Positions 33,368-42,266 of a stretch of DNA of 64,000 nt are shown piece after piece (position 1 is the first letter of the stretch; each line of letters begins with the position of its first letter). The stretch is taken from contig CAYNUO010000001.1 of the NCBI GenBank assembly GCA_964400405.1, positions 1 through 64,000 on the forward strand, written 5' to 3'. Made by a program: the position numbers and the translations under genes. Source of the stretch: CANKJK01 sp964400405. Its GTDB lineage: Bacteria; Acidobacteriota; Vicinamibacteria; Vicinamibacterales; UBA2999. The notes below the pieces were generated by a model. That model was not told the DNA's origin and made no database searches. It was given only the letters and a program-made list of their open reading frames with translations.

Positions 33368-33973
33368 GTGCAGCCACTCACCAAGCGTCAGCGCGAGATT
33401 CTGGACTACCTCAACGACTTCATCCAGCAGCACGGCTACGCGCCGAGCCTCGAGGAGATCGGCCGGCGGTTCCACCTGTCGTCGCTGGCAACGGTGCACA
33501 AGCACCTGACCAACCTGCAGGAGAAGGGCTTCATCCGCCGCGCCTGGAACCGGAGCCGATCCGTGGAGGTCATTCCGGCCAAGGTCGCCTCGCGCGCCGT
33601 CGAGCTTCCGCTGCTGGGTTATGTGGCCGCCGGCATTCCGATCGAGGCCGTCGCGTCGGAAGACACGATCGCCGTGCCGGAGCTGCTCGCCGGCAAGCGC
33701 GACAGCTACGTCCTCCGGGTCAAGGGCAACTCGATGATCGACGAGCAGATCTGCGATGGCGACTTCGTCGTCGTCGAGGATCGCCGGTCGGCACTCGATG
33801 GCGAGACGGTCGTCGCGCTGGTGGGCGGTTCGGATGTGACGCTGAAGAAGCTCTATCGCGAGAAGGACCGCGTGCGCCTCCAGCCCGCGAACCCGACGAT
33901 GGAGCCGATCTACGTCGCGCCGGACCAGGTGCAGGTGCAGGGCGTCGTCGTCGGCGTCATGCGAAAGTACTAG
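33368..33973 (+). CDS. lexA: SOS repressor LexA
   Basis: 201 residues from a GTG with an excellent GGGAGGA ribosome site 5 bases upstream. The N-terminal winged helix reads LTKRQREILDYLNDFIQQHG, and APSLEEIGRRFHLSSLATVH is the recognition part. The self-cleavage site Ala-Gly lies in LLGYVAAGIPIEA. The Ser nucleophile is in VLRVKGNSMIDEQICDGDFV and the Lys general base in VTLKKLYREKDRVRL. All elements for RecA-stimulated autoproteolysis are present. It starts a plus-strand run that includes the repair gene nth. Confidence 0.97.
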   Translation: MQPLTKRQREILDYLNDFIQQHGYAPSLEEIGRRFHLSSLATVHKHLTNLQEKGFIRRAWNRSRSVEVIPAKVASRAVELPLLGYVAAGIPIEAVASEDTIAVPELLAGKRDSYVLRVKGNSMIDEQICDGDFVVVEDRRSALDGETVVALVGGSDVTLKKLYREKDRVRLQPANPTMEPIYVAPDQVQVQGVVVGVMRKY

Positions 33974-33980
33974 CGGCGGG

Positions 33981-33986
33981 TACAAT
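33981..33986 (+). promoter_or_regulatory. -10 box immediately before the DUF3467 gene
   Basis: TACAAT ends 7 bases before the ATG at 33994, so a transcript from it would start at or within 1-2 bases of the start codon. No ribosome site is visible between lexA and this ATG, which supports a leaderless message. No -35 is recognised at 16-18 bases, so the gene may instead rely on read-through from lexA. Confidence 0.35.
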
Positions 33987-33993
33987 CCGGCCC

Positions 33994-34311
33994 ATGGCCG
34001 ACGACACCCCGCGCACCGCAATCAACTTCACCATCGTTCCGGACGAGCAGCCCGGCGAGCCCCGTATCTACGCGAACTTCTGCTCCATCGCCCACACGCC
34101 GTTCGACTTCACGCTCACGTTCTGCGAGGTGATGCCGCTGTCGGATGCGGCCGTCCGGAGCGCTGAAACGGACCACGTCGTGAAGGCGCCCGTCCGCGCG
34201 CGCATCGCGGTGCCCGTGCAGTTCGTGCCGAGCCTGATCTCGGCTCTCCAGGAGCACATGCGCGTGTTCTCCGAGGCGCACTCGAACGTGCGTCAGGGTC
34301 CGATTCACTGA
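33994..34311 (+). CDS. DUF3467-family protein
   Basis: 105 residues. The family block is RIYANFCSIAHTPFDFTLTF then CEVMPL, with a C-terminal AVPVQFVPSLISALQEHMRV. These small cytoplasmic proteins are widespread, often near chaperones or proteases, and have no known reaction. It lies 20 bases after lexA and 7 before nth, so it may be co-expressed with the SOS repressor, which would be a testable clue to its role. Confidence 0.8.
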   Translation: MADDTPRTAINFTIVPDEQPGEPRIYANFCSIAHTPFDFTLTFCEVMPLSDAAVRSAETDHVVKAPVRARIAVPVQFVPSLISALQEHMRVFSEAHSNVRQGPIH

Positions 34312-34318
34312 ACCACCC

Positions 34319-35020
34319 ATGACGCCCAAAGACGCCGTCGCCATCATCGACGCGCTGTCGACCCAGCATCCGAACGCCGACACCGAGCTGCACTACCGGA
34401 ACGCGTTCGAACTGCTCATTGCCACCATCCTGTCGGCGCAGTCGACCGATGCGGGCGTGAACAGCGTCACGCCGGCGCTCTTTGCGCGCTATCCGGATGC
34501 GAAGGCGCTGGCCGCCGCGAACACCGCGGATCTCGAGCCGATGATCCACGCCACGGGCTTCTTCCGCCAGAAGGCGCGATCCATCACCGCCGCCGCGCAG
34601 CAACTCGTCGACGAGCACGGCGGCGAGGTGCCGGCCTCGATGGAGGCGCTCGTCGCGCTGCCCGGCGTCGGCCGCAAGACGGCGAACGTCGTCCTGGGCC
34701 ATGCGCTCGGCGTCCCTGGACTGCCGGTCGACCGTCACGTGCTGCGAGTCGCCAACCGCATCGGGCTGGCCACCGGCGATGACGCCGTCAAGGTCGAAGC
34801 CGCCCTGTGCGCGCTGCTGCCGCCGAAGATGTGGGTGCTGGCGTCGGACGTCCAGATCCTCCACGGCCGCCGGATCTGCCGCCCCAAGCCGCTCTGTGAC
34901 CGCTGCGCGGTGAAGGACCGCTGCGCGTATGTCCGCAACCTCGGCGCGGCGGCGAAGCCCGCCTCACGCCGTCCGGCCACGCCCCGTGAATCACGACGAG
35001 TTCGCACGCCTCGCGGATGA
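34319..35020 (+). CDS. nth: Endonuclease III (DNA glycosylase/AP lyase)
   Basis: 233 residues. FELLIATILSAQSTDAGVN is the N-terminal helix, the helix-hairpin-helix is LVALPGVGRKTANVVLGHAL with the catalytic Lys, and the catalytic Asp is in GLPVDRHVLRVANRIG. The C-terminal cluster loop has four Cys spaced C-x5-C-x2-C-x5-C (CRPKPLCDRCAVKDRC), one residue shorter in the first loop than the usual C-x6-C. It excises oxidised pyrimidines. The last 25 residues are a basic Arg/Pro tail that overlaps the next gene by 35 bases. Confidence 0.95.
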   Translation: MTPKDAVAIIDALSTQHPNADTELHYRNAFELLIATILSAQSTDAGVNSVTPALFARYPDAKALAAANTADLEPMIHATGFFRQKARSITAAAQQLVDEHGGEVPASMEALVALPGVGRKTANVVLGHALGVPGLPVDRHVLRVANRIGLATGDDAVKVEAALCALLPPKMWVLASDVQILHGRRICRPKPLCDRCAVKDRCAYVRNLGAAAKPASRRPATPRESRRVRTPRG

Positions 35021-35390
35021 GGCCGTCGCGCTCATCCCGAAGCGATTCCGGGATGCGATGACGAACCTCGCGATCGTCATCGAGGACGAGCCGTCTCCGG
35101 CGCTGCTCGCGGAGATGGAGATCGAGCCGCCCGACACGCTCTATGGCCTGTACAGCGGCACGCCGATCACCGAGCGCCGGTGGGACGACGGCAACCGTCT
35201 GCCCGATCACATCACGCTGTACCGCGGGCCGATCGAAGAAGACGCCGAGGACCGCGACGACGCCCGCGTGATGATCGCGGAAACGATCCTCCACGAGGTC
35301 GGCCACTACTTCGGGCTGAGCGAAGAGGAGATCGAGGAGATCGAGGAACACTTCTGGCATAGCCTCGATCGGGGCGGGCCGGAGGCATGA
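34986..35390 (+). CDS. Small zinc metallopeptidase-like protein (HExxH)
   Basis: 134 residues from a GTG at 34986 inside the nth tail. The Zn-binding site is AETILHEVGHYFGLSEEEIE near residue 110, with HEVGH and an acidic downstream stretch. The N-terminal helix LADEAVALIPKRFRDAMTNL and the core ALLAEMEIEPPDTLYGLYSG match the minimal metallopeptidase family PF06262. It is cytoplasmic, and its substrate is unknown. Its stop overlaps the rsmA ATG (ATGA). The GTG is the only start giving the family's N-terminal helix. Confidence 0.85.
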   Translation: MNHDEFARLADEAVALIPKRFRDAMTNLAIVIEDEPSPALLAEMEIEPPDTLYGLYSGTPITERRWDDGNRLPDHITLYRGPIEEDAEDRDDARVMIAETILHEVGHYFGLSEEEIEEIEEHFWHSLDRGGPEA

Positions 35391-36187
35391 GGCTCCGCAA
35401 GCGCTTCGGGCAGCACTTCCTCGAGCCGGCATGGGTCACCAAGCTCGTGGCGGCGGTCGCCCCGGCGCCAGGCGACACCGTCATCGAGATCGGCCCCGGC
35501 GGCGGTGCGCTCACCTTCGCGCTGGCCCCGCGTGTCGGCCGGCTGATCGCGATCGAGGTCGACCGGGATCTCGCCGATGCACTGGAACCGCAGCTCCCGG
35601 CCAACGCGTCGCTCATCCGCGGCGACGTGCTCCGGATCGACGTTGCGGACCTGTGCGACCAGGCGGGCCCGGGACCGGTCCGTGTCGTCGGCAACCTCCC
35701 GTACAACATCTCCTCGCCGATCCTGTTCGGCCTGCTGGCGGCGCACGACGGCGGCCGGCGCATCAGCGACGCGACGCTGATGCTGCAGCGCGAAGTGGCG
35801 GTGCGGCTCGCGGCCGGCCCCGGCAGCGGCGACTACGGCGTGCTGTCGGTGCAGGCCGGACTGACGGCTGACGTCCGCGTCGCGTTGGAACTCCCGCCCG
35901 GGGCCTTCCGCCCGCCGCCCAAAGTGCACTCGGCCGTCGTCCGCATGGACTTCCACGCGCCCCGCCCGCCCGTCGACGACCTGGCGCGCTTCACGACCGT
36001 CGTCCGGGCGCTCTTCACGCTCCGCCGGAAGACGATCCTGAACGGCCTGAAGCACGCCGTCGGGGTGGACGCGGAAGCCGCGCGAGCGGCGCTCGACGTG
36101 GCCGGGATCGACCCCGGCGTGCGGCCCGAACAGGTCGACATCGCGACGCTCGTCCGGCTGGTGAATGCACTGCCGGTTCCGCTCTGA
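35387..36187 (+). CDS. rsmA: 16S rRNA dimethyladenosine transferase RsmA (KsgA)
   Basis: 266 residues. RLRKRFGQHFLEPAWVTKLV is the family opening, the SAM site is VIEIGPGGGALTFALAPRVG, the catalytic motif is VVGNLPYNISSPILFGLL (NLPY), and PPPKVHSAVVRMDF with the following FTLRRKTILNGL complete the signature. It dimethylates A1518/A1519 of 16S rRNA late in 30S assembly. It is coupled by ATGA to the metallopeptidase gene. Confidence 0.97.
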   Translation: MRLRKRFGQHFLEPAWVTKLVAAVAPAPGDTVIEIGPGGGALTFALAPRVGRLIAIEVDRDLADALEPQLPANASLIRGDVLRIDVADLCDQAGPGPVRVVGNLPYNISSPILFGLLAAHDGGRRISDATLMLQREVAVRLAAGPGSGDYGVLSVQAGLTADVRVALELPPGAFRPPPKVHSAVVRMDFHAPRPPVDDLARFTTVVRALFTLRRKTILNGLKHAVGVDAEAARAALDVAGIDPGVRPEQVDIATLVRLVNALPVPL

Positions 36188-36218
36188 AACGAGGCCGGAT
36201 TCGGCCCGGTTCCCGTGC

Positions 36219-36406
36219 TATATTTCTCCGGAACTTATTGAGCCCGCCAGAGTTTTGGGCCTGACAGGTCTCATCACCCCCGGTGAGATTCTGTGGCCCG
36301 CCCAGGCGTCCCAGCCGCCTGATTTCGGTCACTGCCCTGTTCTCGGGAGACGTCCGCCCGGACGACCCGCGATGGCGCCGTGACGGGATCGTTTGAAGCT
36401 GGATTC
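36219..36406 (+). promoter_or_regulatory. Promoter and structured leader of the RNase J gene
   Basis: TGCTATATT carries an extended -10 (TATATT, 36219-36224); no -35 stands out. The predicted transcript would have a leader of about 175 bases before ATG 36407. The leader contains small inverted repeats, including CGTCCG-CC-CGGACG (36351-36364) and CTCA/TGAG pairs around 36270-36285. A long structured 5' region would suit RNase autoregulation, but this is inference. No gene was found in 36188-36406. Confidence 0.4.
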
Positions 36407-38104
36407 ATGACAGACATCGGCGCGGCTCCTCCGCCACCTGACACCCTCGAGGTCGTCGCGCTGGGCGGCGTGGGCGAGTTCGGCATGAACATGATGGCCG
36501 TTTCGTACGGCGAGACGACCATCGTGATTGACGCCGGCGTGATGTTCCCCGACCCGGATCAACCGGGCGTGGATCTCATCGTGCCCGACCTGACGTGGCT
36601 CCGCGAACGCCGCGGGCGCGTGAAGGCGCTGGTCCTCACGCACGGTCACGAGGACCACATCGGCGGCGTGCCGTACGTGCTCCCGCTCGTCGACGGTCCC
36701 GTCTACGGCACCCCGCTGACGCTGGCCCTCATCGAGCCGAAGCTAGAGGAGCACGGCCTCTCGGACGAGACCGGCCGGCTGACGCCGGTTCGGCCCCGGG
36801 ACGTCGTGACCGTGGGCCCGTTCAGCATCGAGTTCCTGCGCGTCACGCACAGCATGCCGGACTGCGCCGCGCTCGCGATTCACACGCCGGTCGGCACGAT
36901 CGTGCACACCGGCGACTTCAAGATTGACCAGACGCCGCTCGACGGCGAGCCCTGCGACCTGCAGCGCTTCGCCGAGCTCGGCGCGAAGGGCGTGCTGGCG
37001 ATGTTCGGCGACAGCACCAACGTCGACCGTCCCGGCTTCACGGGATCCGAGCGCGTCGTGCTCGGCGCCTTCGAGGAGCTTTTCGCCACGGCGCCGGGAC
37101 GCCTGGTCGTCGCGCTGTTCTCATCCAGCCTGCACCGCATGCAGCTGCTCGTGGATCTCGCCGTCCAGTTCGACCGGAAGGTGGCGTTCGTCGGCCGCAG
37201 CATGGTTCAGAACACCGAGATCGCCCAGCGTCTCGGCCGGCTGCGCATTCCAGCCGGCGTGCAGATCAAGGATGTCGACGTCGCCAGTTTCTCGCCGGAG
37301 GATGTCCTCTGCCTGACGACCGGTTCGCAGGGTGAGCCGCGCGCGGCCCTCTCGCGGATCGCCGTCAGCGATCACCGGTACGTGCAGGTCGAGCCCGAGG
37401 ACACGGTGGTCTTTTCGGCCCGCGCGATTCCCGGCAACGAGAAGGCGATCGCACGCGTGATGGACCACCTGGCCCGCAGGGGCGCGTCGGTCGTCGACTC
37501 GTCGCGGCGCATCCATGTCTCCGGACACGGCAGCGAGGAGGAGCTGAAGCTGCTCGTCTCGCTCGTCCGGCCGCGCTTCTTCATTCCGGTGCACGGCGAG
37601 TACCGGCACCTCCGCCGCCACGCGGCCGCGGCCAGGCAGGTGCTGGCGGGCGGGACCGGCCGGAACGACGTCATCCTCGCCGAGAACGGCGACGTCCTCC
37701 ACTTCACGGCCACGACGGGCCGCATCGCCGGCCGCGCACCGGTCGGCCGCGTGCTCATCGACGTCACGCGGGTCGGCGAGGTGAACGACGAGGTCCTGCG
37801 GGACCGGCGCCACCTCGGGGGCGACGGTGTGGTCGTCGCCGTGGTCGCGCTGAACCGCCAGACGGGCCAGCTCGTGGGCCCGCCGGAGCTCCTCTCGCGC
37901 GGCATGGTGATCGACGCCGAGACGGAGGCGCGGCTGTTCGCCGACGCCGGCACGGCGGTCGCGGATGCCGTCGCGGAGACCAGCGCGGAACAGCGCGCGG
38001 ACCAGGGACTGATGACGGAGATCGTCCGCGACGAGCTGCGGCGGTTCTTCAAGAAACGTACGGGACGCCGGCCCATGGTGCTACCGGCCCTGCTGGAGAT
38101 ATAG
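36407..38104 (+). CDS. rnj: Ribonuclease J
   Basis: 565 residues from the ATG at 36407 (an in-frame GTG at 36380 is possible). The metallo-beta-lactamase/beta-CASP architecture shows in LEVVALGGVGEFGMNMMAVS, the Zn motif LVLTHGHEDHIGGVPYVLPL, CAALAIHTPVGTIVHTGDFK, FGDSTNVDRPGFTGSE, and RIHVSGHGSEEELKLLVSLV with RPRFFIPVHGEYRHLRRHA. The C-terminal domain is about 130 residues. RNase J combines endonuclease and 5'-3' exonuclease activity in mRNA decay and rRNA maturation. It ends one base before the ftsK ATG. Confidence 0.95.
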   Translation: MTDIGAAPPPPDTLEVVALGGVGEFGMNMMAVSYGETTIVIDAGVMFPDPDQPGVDLIVPDLTWLRERRGRVKALVLTHGHEDHIGGVPYVLPLVDGPVYGTPLTLALIEPKLEEHGLSDETGRLTPVRPRDVVTVGPFSIEFLRVTHSMPDCAALAIHTPVGTIVHTGDFKIDQTPLDGEPCDLQRFAELGAKGVLAMFGDSTNVDRPGFTGSERVVLGAFEELFATAPGRLVVALFSSSLHRMQLLVDLAVQFDRKVAFVGRSMVQNTEIAQRLGRLRIPAGVQIKDVDVASFSPEDVLCLTTGSQGEPRAALSRIAVSDHRYVQVEPEDTVVFSARAIPGNEKAIARVMDHLARRGASVVDSSRRIHVSGHGSEEELKLLVSLVRPRFFIPVHGEYRHLRRHAAAARQVLAGGTGRNDVILAENGDVLHFTATTGRIAGRAPVGRVLIDVTRVGEVNDEVLRDRRHLGGDGVVVAVVALNRQTGQLVGPPELLSRGMVIDAETEARLFADAGTAVADAVAETSAEQRADQGLMTEIVRDELRRFFKKRTGRRPMVLPALLEI

Positions 38105-40456
38105 ATGGCCCGAGCCACTGCAACCACATCCCTGTCGCGGCGCGTCAGCGAGGTCATCGGCGTCGCGCTCTTCATGGCGGCGCTCATCTGGCTGATCGCG
38201 CTGGTCAGCTACGACGCATCCGACCCGGTCTGGTTCTTCACGACGGACACCAGCCGGCCGCCGGCCAACTTCATCGGCCGTGTCGGTGCCTTCGGCGCCG
38301 AGCTGTCCTTCCAGGCGCTCGGCTACGCCGCGTTCCTCGGTCCGCTGCTGCTCGGCCTTGCGGGCTGGAATTATTTCTGGTGCGTCACGGTCGACGCCAT
38401 CTACACGAAGGCACTCGGCGTCGCGATGCTCGTCGCCTCCATGAGCGCCATGCTCAGCCTCGCGCTCGGCAGCACGGAACAGGCCGGCAAGGCGTTTCAC
38501 GCCGGCGGCATCTTCGGAAGCTGGCTCTCCGGCACCACGGCCGAATACATGAACGGCACCGGCGCCGGGCTGGTATTCCTGACCTTCATCATGCTGTCCG
38601 TCGTGCTCGCGACGCAGGTGTCGCTCGGCCGGCTCTTCTCGCAGGCCTCCGAGCATGGCCGGGTCGCGTCGTCGGCCGGCGCCTCACAGGTGCGCGCGTG
38701 GTGGGAGCAGCGAGAGGAGGCCCGTGCACGCGCCAGAGCCGTAAAGGAAGCGGAGGCCAAGGCGAAGGCCGCCGCGGAACCGGCCGCCGACAAGAAGAAG
38801 CGCAAGTCCGCCGCCGCGACCGAAGACGCGCCGCTGCTCACCGCGGCAGGCGCCGCAGGCACGGCGAACACCGCGACGGCCACCGTCATCGAGCACCCGT
38901 CAGCCCTGGGCGTCCGGCCCGCGCCGGCGGTCGTGAAGCGGCAGGCGGCGCTCCCCATTCCAGCGCCGGACGCGCCGAAACCCGCCCCCCGCAAGCAGGG
39001 CGCGTTCACGCTCCCGCCGATCACGCTGCTCGACGCACCGAAGGCCGAACAGGCCGTCGACGAGCGGCAGCTGCGCGAACGGGGTCTGCAGCTCGAGGAG
39101 AAGTGCCGTGAGTTCGCCGTCGAGGGGCAGGTCGTGCAGATTCACCCCGGCCCGGTCGTCACGACGTACGAGTTCAAGCCGGAAGCCGGCGTGAAGTACG
39201 CCAAGATCACCGGCCTCGCCGACGACCTGTGCCTGGCGATGGAGGCGGAGTCCGTCCTCATCGATCGCCTGCCGGGCAAGGCCACCGTCGGCGTCCAGAT
39301 TCCGAATCCGAACCGGCAGGCCATCGCGCTGCGCGAGCTGCTCGAGTCGGAGGCCTACGTCGGCTCCGAATCCAAATTGACGCTGGTGCTCGGCAAGACC
39401 ATCCACGGTGAGCCGTACGTCACGGACCTCGCCAAGATGCCCCACCTGCTGATCGCCGGCTCCACCGGCGCCGGCAAATCCGTCGGGCTGAACACGATGC
39501 TGACGAGCCTGCTCTACCGGGCGACGCCCGACGATGTCCGGCTCATCATGATCGACCCCAAGCGGCTCGAGCTCGGCATGTATGAGGAGATCCCGCATCT
39601 GCTGACGCCGGTGGTCGTCGAGCCGAAGAAGGCCGCCAACGCGCTGCGCTGGGCCGTGCGCGAGATGGAGGAACGCTACAAGACGCTCGCCGCGGAAGGC
39701 GTGCGCAACATCGAGCAGTACAACCGCAACATCCGCATCAGGCGCGAGGACCCGGACACGCCCGTCGGCGACGACGCGCCGAAGACGCTGCCGTTCATCG
39801 TCGTCGTCATCGACGAGCTCGCCGACCTGATGATGGTCGCCGCCAACGAAGTCGAGGAATCCATCGCGCGCCTGGCGCAGATGGCGCGCGCCGTCGGCAT
39901 CCACCTGATCCTGGCCACGCAGCGGCCCTCGGTGGACGTCATCACGGGCCTCATCAAGGCGAACCTGCCCTCGCGCATTTCCTTCCGCGTGCAGTCGAAG
40001 ATCGACTCGCGGACCATTCTCGACTCCAACGGCGCCGAGCAGCTCCTCGGCAAGGGCGACATGCTCTTCATGCCCCCGGCGTCCTCGCGCGCCGTGCGCA
40101 TCCATGGTCCGTACATCTCCGAACAGGAGAGCGCCCGCCTCGCCAGCTTCCTTCGCAAGCAGGGCTCCCCCATCTTCAACGACGCAATCACCGCGGACGA
40201 GGAGAAGGCGGGCCCCGGCGGGATCGAGTTCGAGAAGGACGACCTCTACGACGAAGCCGCGCGCATCGTCGTCTCGAGCGGACAGGCGTCGATCTCGTTC
40301 CTCCAGCGCAAGCTCCGCATCGGCTTCAGCCGCGCCGCGCGCCTGGTCGACATGATGGAAGCCGAGGGCATCGTCTCGTCCGGTGCCGGCGGGAAGGCCC
40401 GCGAAGTTCTCGTGGACGCCGGATATTTCGAGGAGGTTGATGCGCAGCTCCGCTAG
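38105..40456 (+). CDS. ftsK: DNA translocase FtsK
   Basis: 783 residues. Four hydrophobic helices lie within about 15-180 (IGVALFMAALIWLIALVSY first). A charged Ala/Lys/Pro linker follows to about 300. The motor has the alpha/beta part GLQLEEKCREFAVEGQVVQI and HPGPVVTTYEFKPEAGVKYA, Walker A LLIAGSTGAGKSVGLNTML and Walker B FIVVVIDELADLMMVAANEV. The C-terminal gamma winged helix is ASISFLQRKLRIGFSRAARL, which reads KOPS-like sequences. It couples septation to chromosome dimer resolution. The linker is short compared with E. coli FtsK. Confidence 0.96.
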   Translation: MARATATTSLSRRVSEVIGVALFMAALIWLIALVSYDASDPVWFFTTDTSRPPANFIGRVGAFGAELSFQALGYAAFLGPLLLGLAGWNYFWCVTVDAIYTKALGVAMLVASMSAMLSLALGSTEQAGKAFHAGGIFGSWLSGTTAEYMNGTGAGLVFLTFIMLSVVLATQVSLGRLFSQASEHGRVASSAGASQVRAWWEQREEARARARAVKEAEAKAKAAAEPAADKKKRKSAAATEDAPLLTAAGAAGTANTATATVIEHPSALGVRPAPAVVKRQAALPIPAPDAPKPAPRKQGAFTLPPITLLDAPKAEQAVDERQLRERGLQLEEKCREFAVEGQVVQIHPGPVVTTYEFKPEAGVKYAKITGLADDLCLAMEAESVLIDRLPGKATVGVQIPNPNRQAIALRELLESEAYVGSESKLTLVLGKTIHGEPYVTDLAKMPHLLIAGSTGAGKSVGLNTMLTSLLYRATPDDVRLIMIDPKRLELGMYEEIPHLLTPVVVEPKKAANALRWAVREMEERYKTLAAEGVRNIEQYNRNIRIRREDPDTPVGDDAPKTLPFIVVVIDELADLMMVAANEVEESIARLAQMARAVGIHLILATQRPSVDVITGLIKANLPSRISFRVQSKIDSRTILDSNGAEQLLGKGDMLFMPPASSRAVRIHGPYISEQESARLASFLRKQGSPIFNDAITADEEKAGPGGIEFEKDDLYDEAARIVVSSGQASISFLQRKLRIGFSRAARLVDMMEAEGIVSSGAGGKAREVLVDAGYFEEVDAQLR

Positions 40457-42035
40457 GCGGCTCGCCGCTGCCGGACTGCTCGGGCTGCTCGGGCCGGTGT
40501 CCCCGGCCGAGCCGCAGACGAAAGCTGCGGCCGCCGCCGTCGTGACCGCCGTACGCCGGGAATCGCTGGCGGACGCGGTCCGCGTGGTGATTCAGCTCGA
40601 TCGTGAAGTCGTGTTCCGCGACCAGCGTCTCGACGCTCCGCCGCGCGTCTTTCTCGACCTGACGAACGCCAATCCCGTCGCCGCGCTCAAGGATCAGGCC
40701 TTTGCATTCGGCAGCGACGTGGTCCGGCACGTTCGCGTCGGCCGCCCGTCTCCGGGCGTGACGCGCGTGGTGCTCGACCTGGACGGCGCCGCGGGTTACA
40801 GCGTCTATCCGCTCTACAACCCGTTCCGGCTGGTCGTGGACGTCGAGCGCGCCAGGCCGGTGCCCGCGCCGGCCCCGCCACTGTCTGCGTCAACAGCCCA
40901 GCCTGCCTTGCCCGGCACGGCCGCCCCGGCTGCTCGAGCTTCCAGCGCCGCGCCCGGAGCCACCGCGATCCGGCCGCCCGCTTCTCCGGCACGCGTGGCC
41001 GCCGTCGTCCGGCCCGTCCCGAAGCCGATCCCGGTTCCGCCCGCGCCGCTGCCGGCGCGTGCCGCCGCGCTGCCAAGGCCGCTCACTCGCGGCGCCGTGA
41101 GCCCGGACCAGACGCCAGGGGCCAGCTGGCTGCCAGACCCGCTGCCGGCGCGGTTGATCGCCGCCGCCACGGCCAGCGCGACCGCGGGGACATCAGCCAC
41201 GCGGATGGCCGGCAGCCCGGTCTCCACAGTCGCCTCAGCCACAGGCGCGGCGCCCCGTCCGTCGCAGCCGGCCGCCCCGCCGCCGGTTGCGCCGTCCGCC
41301 AACACCGCGGGCGGCTACTCGCTGTCTCGTCAGCTCGGGCTCGGCGTCTCGCGCGTCGTCATCGATCCGGGTCACGGCGGCCACGACCCCGGCGCGCGGG
41401 TCAAGGGCCTCAACGAGGCCGACCTCGTGCTCGACGTCGCCCTCCGCCTCGAGAAGCTGCTGAAGGCCCAGCGCGGCGTGGACGTCGTGCTCACACGAAG
41501 GAGCAACGCGTACATCCCGCTCGAGGAACGCACGGCGCTGGCCAACCGGGAAGGGGCGGACCTGTTCCTGTCGATCCACGCGAACGCCAGCGAGAACCCG
41601 AAGGCCAGGGGCCTTGAGACGTACTACCTGAACTTCGCACCGAACCCTGAAGCCGAGCGTATCGCCGCTCGTGAGAACGCCGGCTCCGCCCGCACGATGC
41701 ACTCGCTGCCGGACATCGTGAAAGCCATCGCGCTGAACAACAAGATCGATGAGTCCCGCGATTTCGCCGGGCAGGTGCAGGCCTCCATGGTCGACCGGCT
41801 GAGGCGCAGCAACACGAACACGCGCGACCTCGGCGTCAAGCAGGCGCCGTTCATGGTGCTCATCGGCGCGACCATGCCCAGCGTGCTGGCGGAGATCTCG
41901 TTCATCACGAACGACGACGAGAGCCGCCTGCTCAAGACGGCGGACTACCGGCAGCACATCGCCGAGGCGTTGCTGCACGGCATTCAGCGGTATCAGCGTG
42001 GTCTGAAGGCCAGCGAGCGGCTGGCCGCGCAGTAG
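40440..42035 (+). CDS. N-acetylmuramoyl-L-alanine amidase with AMIN domain
   Basis: 531 residues from the ATG at 40440, preceded by GAGGAGG and overlapping the ftsK end by 17 bases. It has a signal peptide (RLAAAGLLGLLGPVSPAEPQ), an AMIN domain (about 35-140, FLDLTNANPVAALKDQAFAF), a Pro/Ala-rich linker (about 145-290) and an Amidase_3 domain with Zn ligands in VVIDPGHGGHDPGARVKGLN, EADLVLDVALRLEKLL and LFLSIHANASENPK and catalytic Glu in SVLAEISFITNDDESRL. AmiC-like enzymes split septal peptidoglycan, which suits co-expression with ftsK. The linker is unusually long. Confidence 0.93.
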   Translation: MRSSARRLAAAGLLGLLGPVSPAEPQTKAAAAAVVTAVRRESLADAVRVVIQLDREVVFRDQRLDAPPRVFLDLTNANPVAALKDQAFAFGSDVVRHVRVGRPSPGVTRVVLDLDGAAGYSVYPLYNPFRLVVDVERARPVPAPAPPLSASTAQPALPGTAAPAARASSAAPGATAIRPPASPARVAAVVRPVPKPIPVPPAPLPARAAALPRPLTRGAVSPDQTPGASWLPDPLPARLIAAATASATAGTSATRMAGSPVSTVASATGAAPRPSQPAAPPPVAPSANTAGGYSLSRQLGLGVSRVVIDPGHGGHDPGARVKGLNEADLVLDVALRLEKLLKAQRGVDVVLTRRSNAYIPLEERTALANREGADLFLSIHANASENPKARGLETYYLNFAPNPEAERIAARENAGSARTMHSLPDIVKAIALNNKIDESRDFAGQVQASMVDRLRRSNTNTRDLGVKQAPFMVLIGATMPSVLAEISFITNDDESRLLKTADYRQHIAEALLHGIQRYQRGLKASERLAAQ

Positions 42036-42037
42036 CA

Positions 42038-42055
42038 CGGCCCCGGATCGGGCCG
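42038..42055. terminator. Hairpin between convergent amidase and small membrane gene
   Basis: CGGCCC-CGGATC-GGGCCG, a perfect 6-bp stem of pure G-C, begins 3 bases after the amidase stop and lies in the 34-base convergent space. No T-run follows on either strand, so termination would need a factor. It could serve both genes. Confidence 0.4.
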
Positions 42056-42069
42056 CCGTCTATCGAACG

Positions 42070-42264
42070 TCAGCCACGGTCCAGCCGCGCCCGGCGCATC
42101 TTCACGCCGACGACGACCAGCCCCACCAGCAGCCCCGCGAGCAGCGCGCCGAGCATGATCGTGCCGGTCAGGCCGACCGCCCCGAGCACGACGTCTCCGA
42201 CGCTGATCTCCTGCGTGATCGGCGGCTGCTTGATGACGTCGACGACGATCGCGCCCGGCTGCAT
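42070..42264 (-). CDS. Small single-pass membrane protein
   Basis: 64 residues starting 2 bases after the pepA stop (TGACCATG). The N-terminal 20 residues are soluble (VVDVIKQPPITQEISVGD), then one long helix (about 24-53, VVLGAVGLTGTIMLGALLAG and onward) and a basic tail RRARLDRG that predicts the C-terminus in the cytoplasm. I recognise no family. The tight junction with pepA and the charge pattern support a real gene. A longer frame through pepA is only its shadow. Confidence 0.65.
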   Translation of the reverse strand: MQPGAIVVDVIKQPPITQEISVGDVVLGAVGLTGTIMLGALLAGLLVGLVVVGVKMRRARLDRG

Positions 42265-42266
42265 GG

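Noticed and set aside
36165..36383. 72-codon frame spanning the rsmA end and the RNase J leader
   Set aside because: It starts inside rsmA, has no ribosome site and no recognisable domain; the region reads better as a 5' leader.
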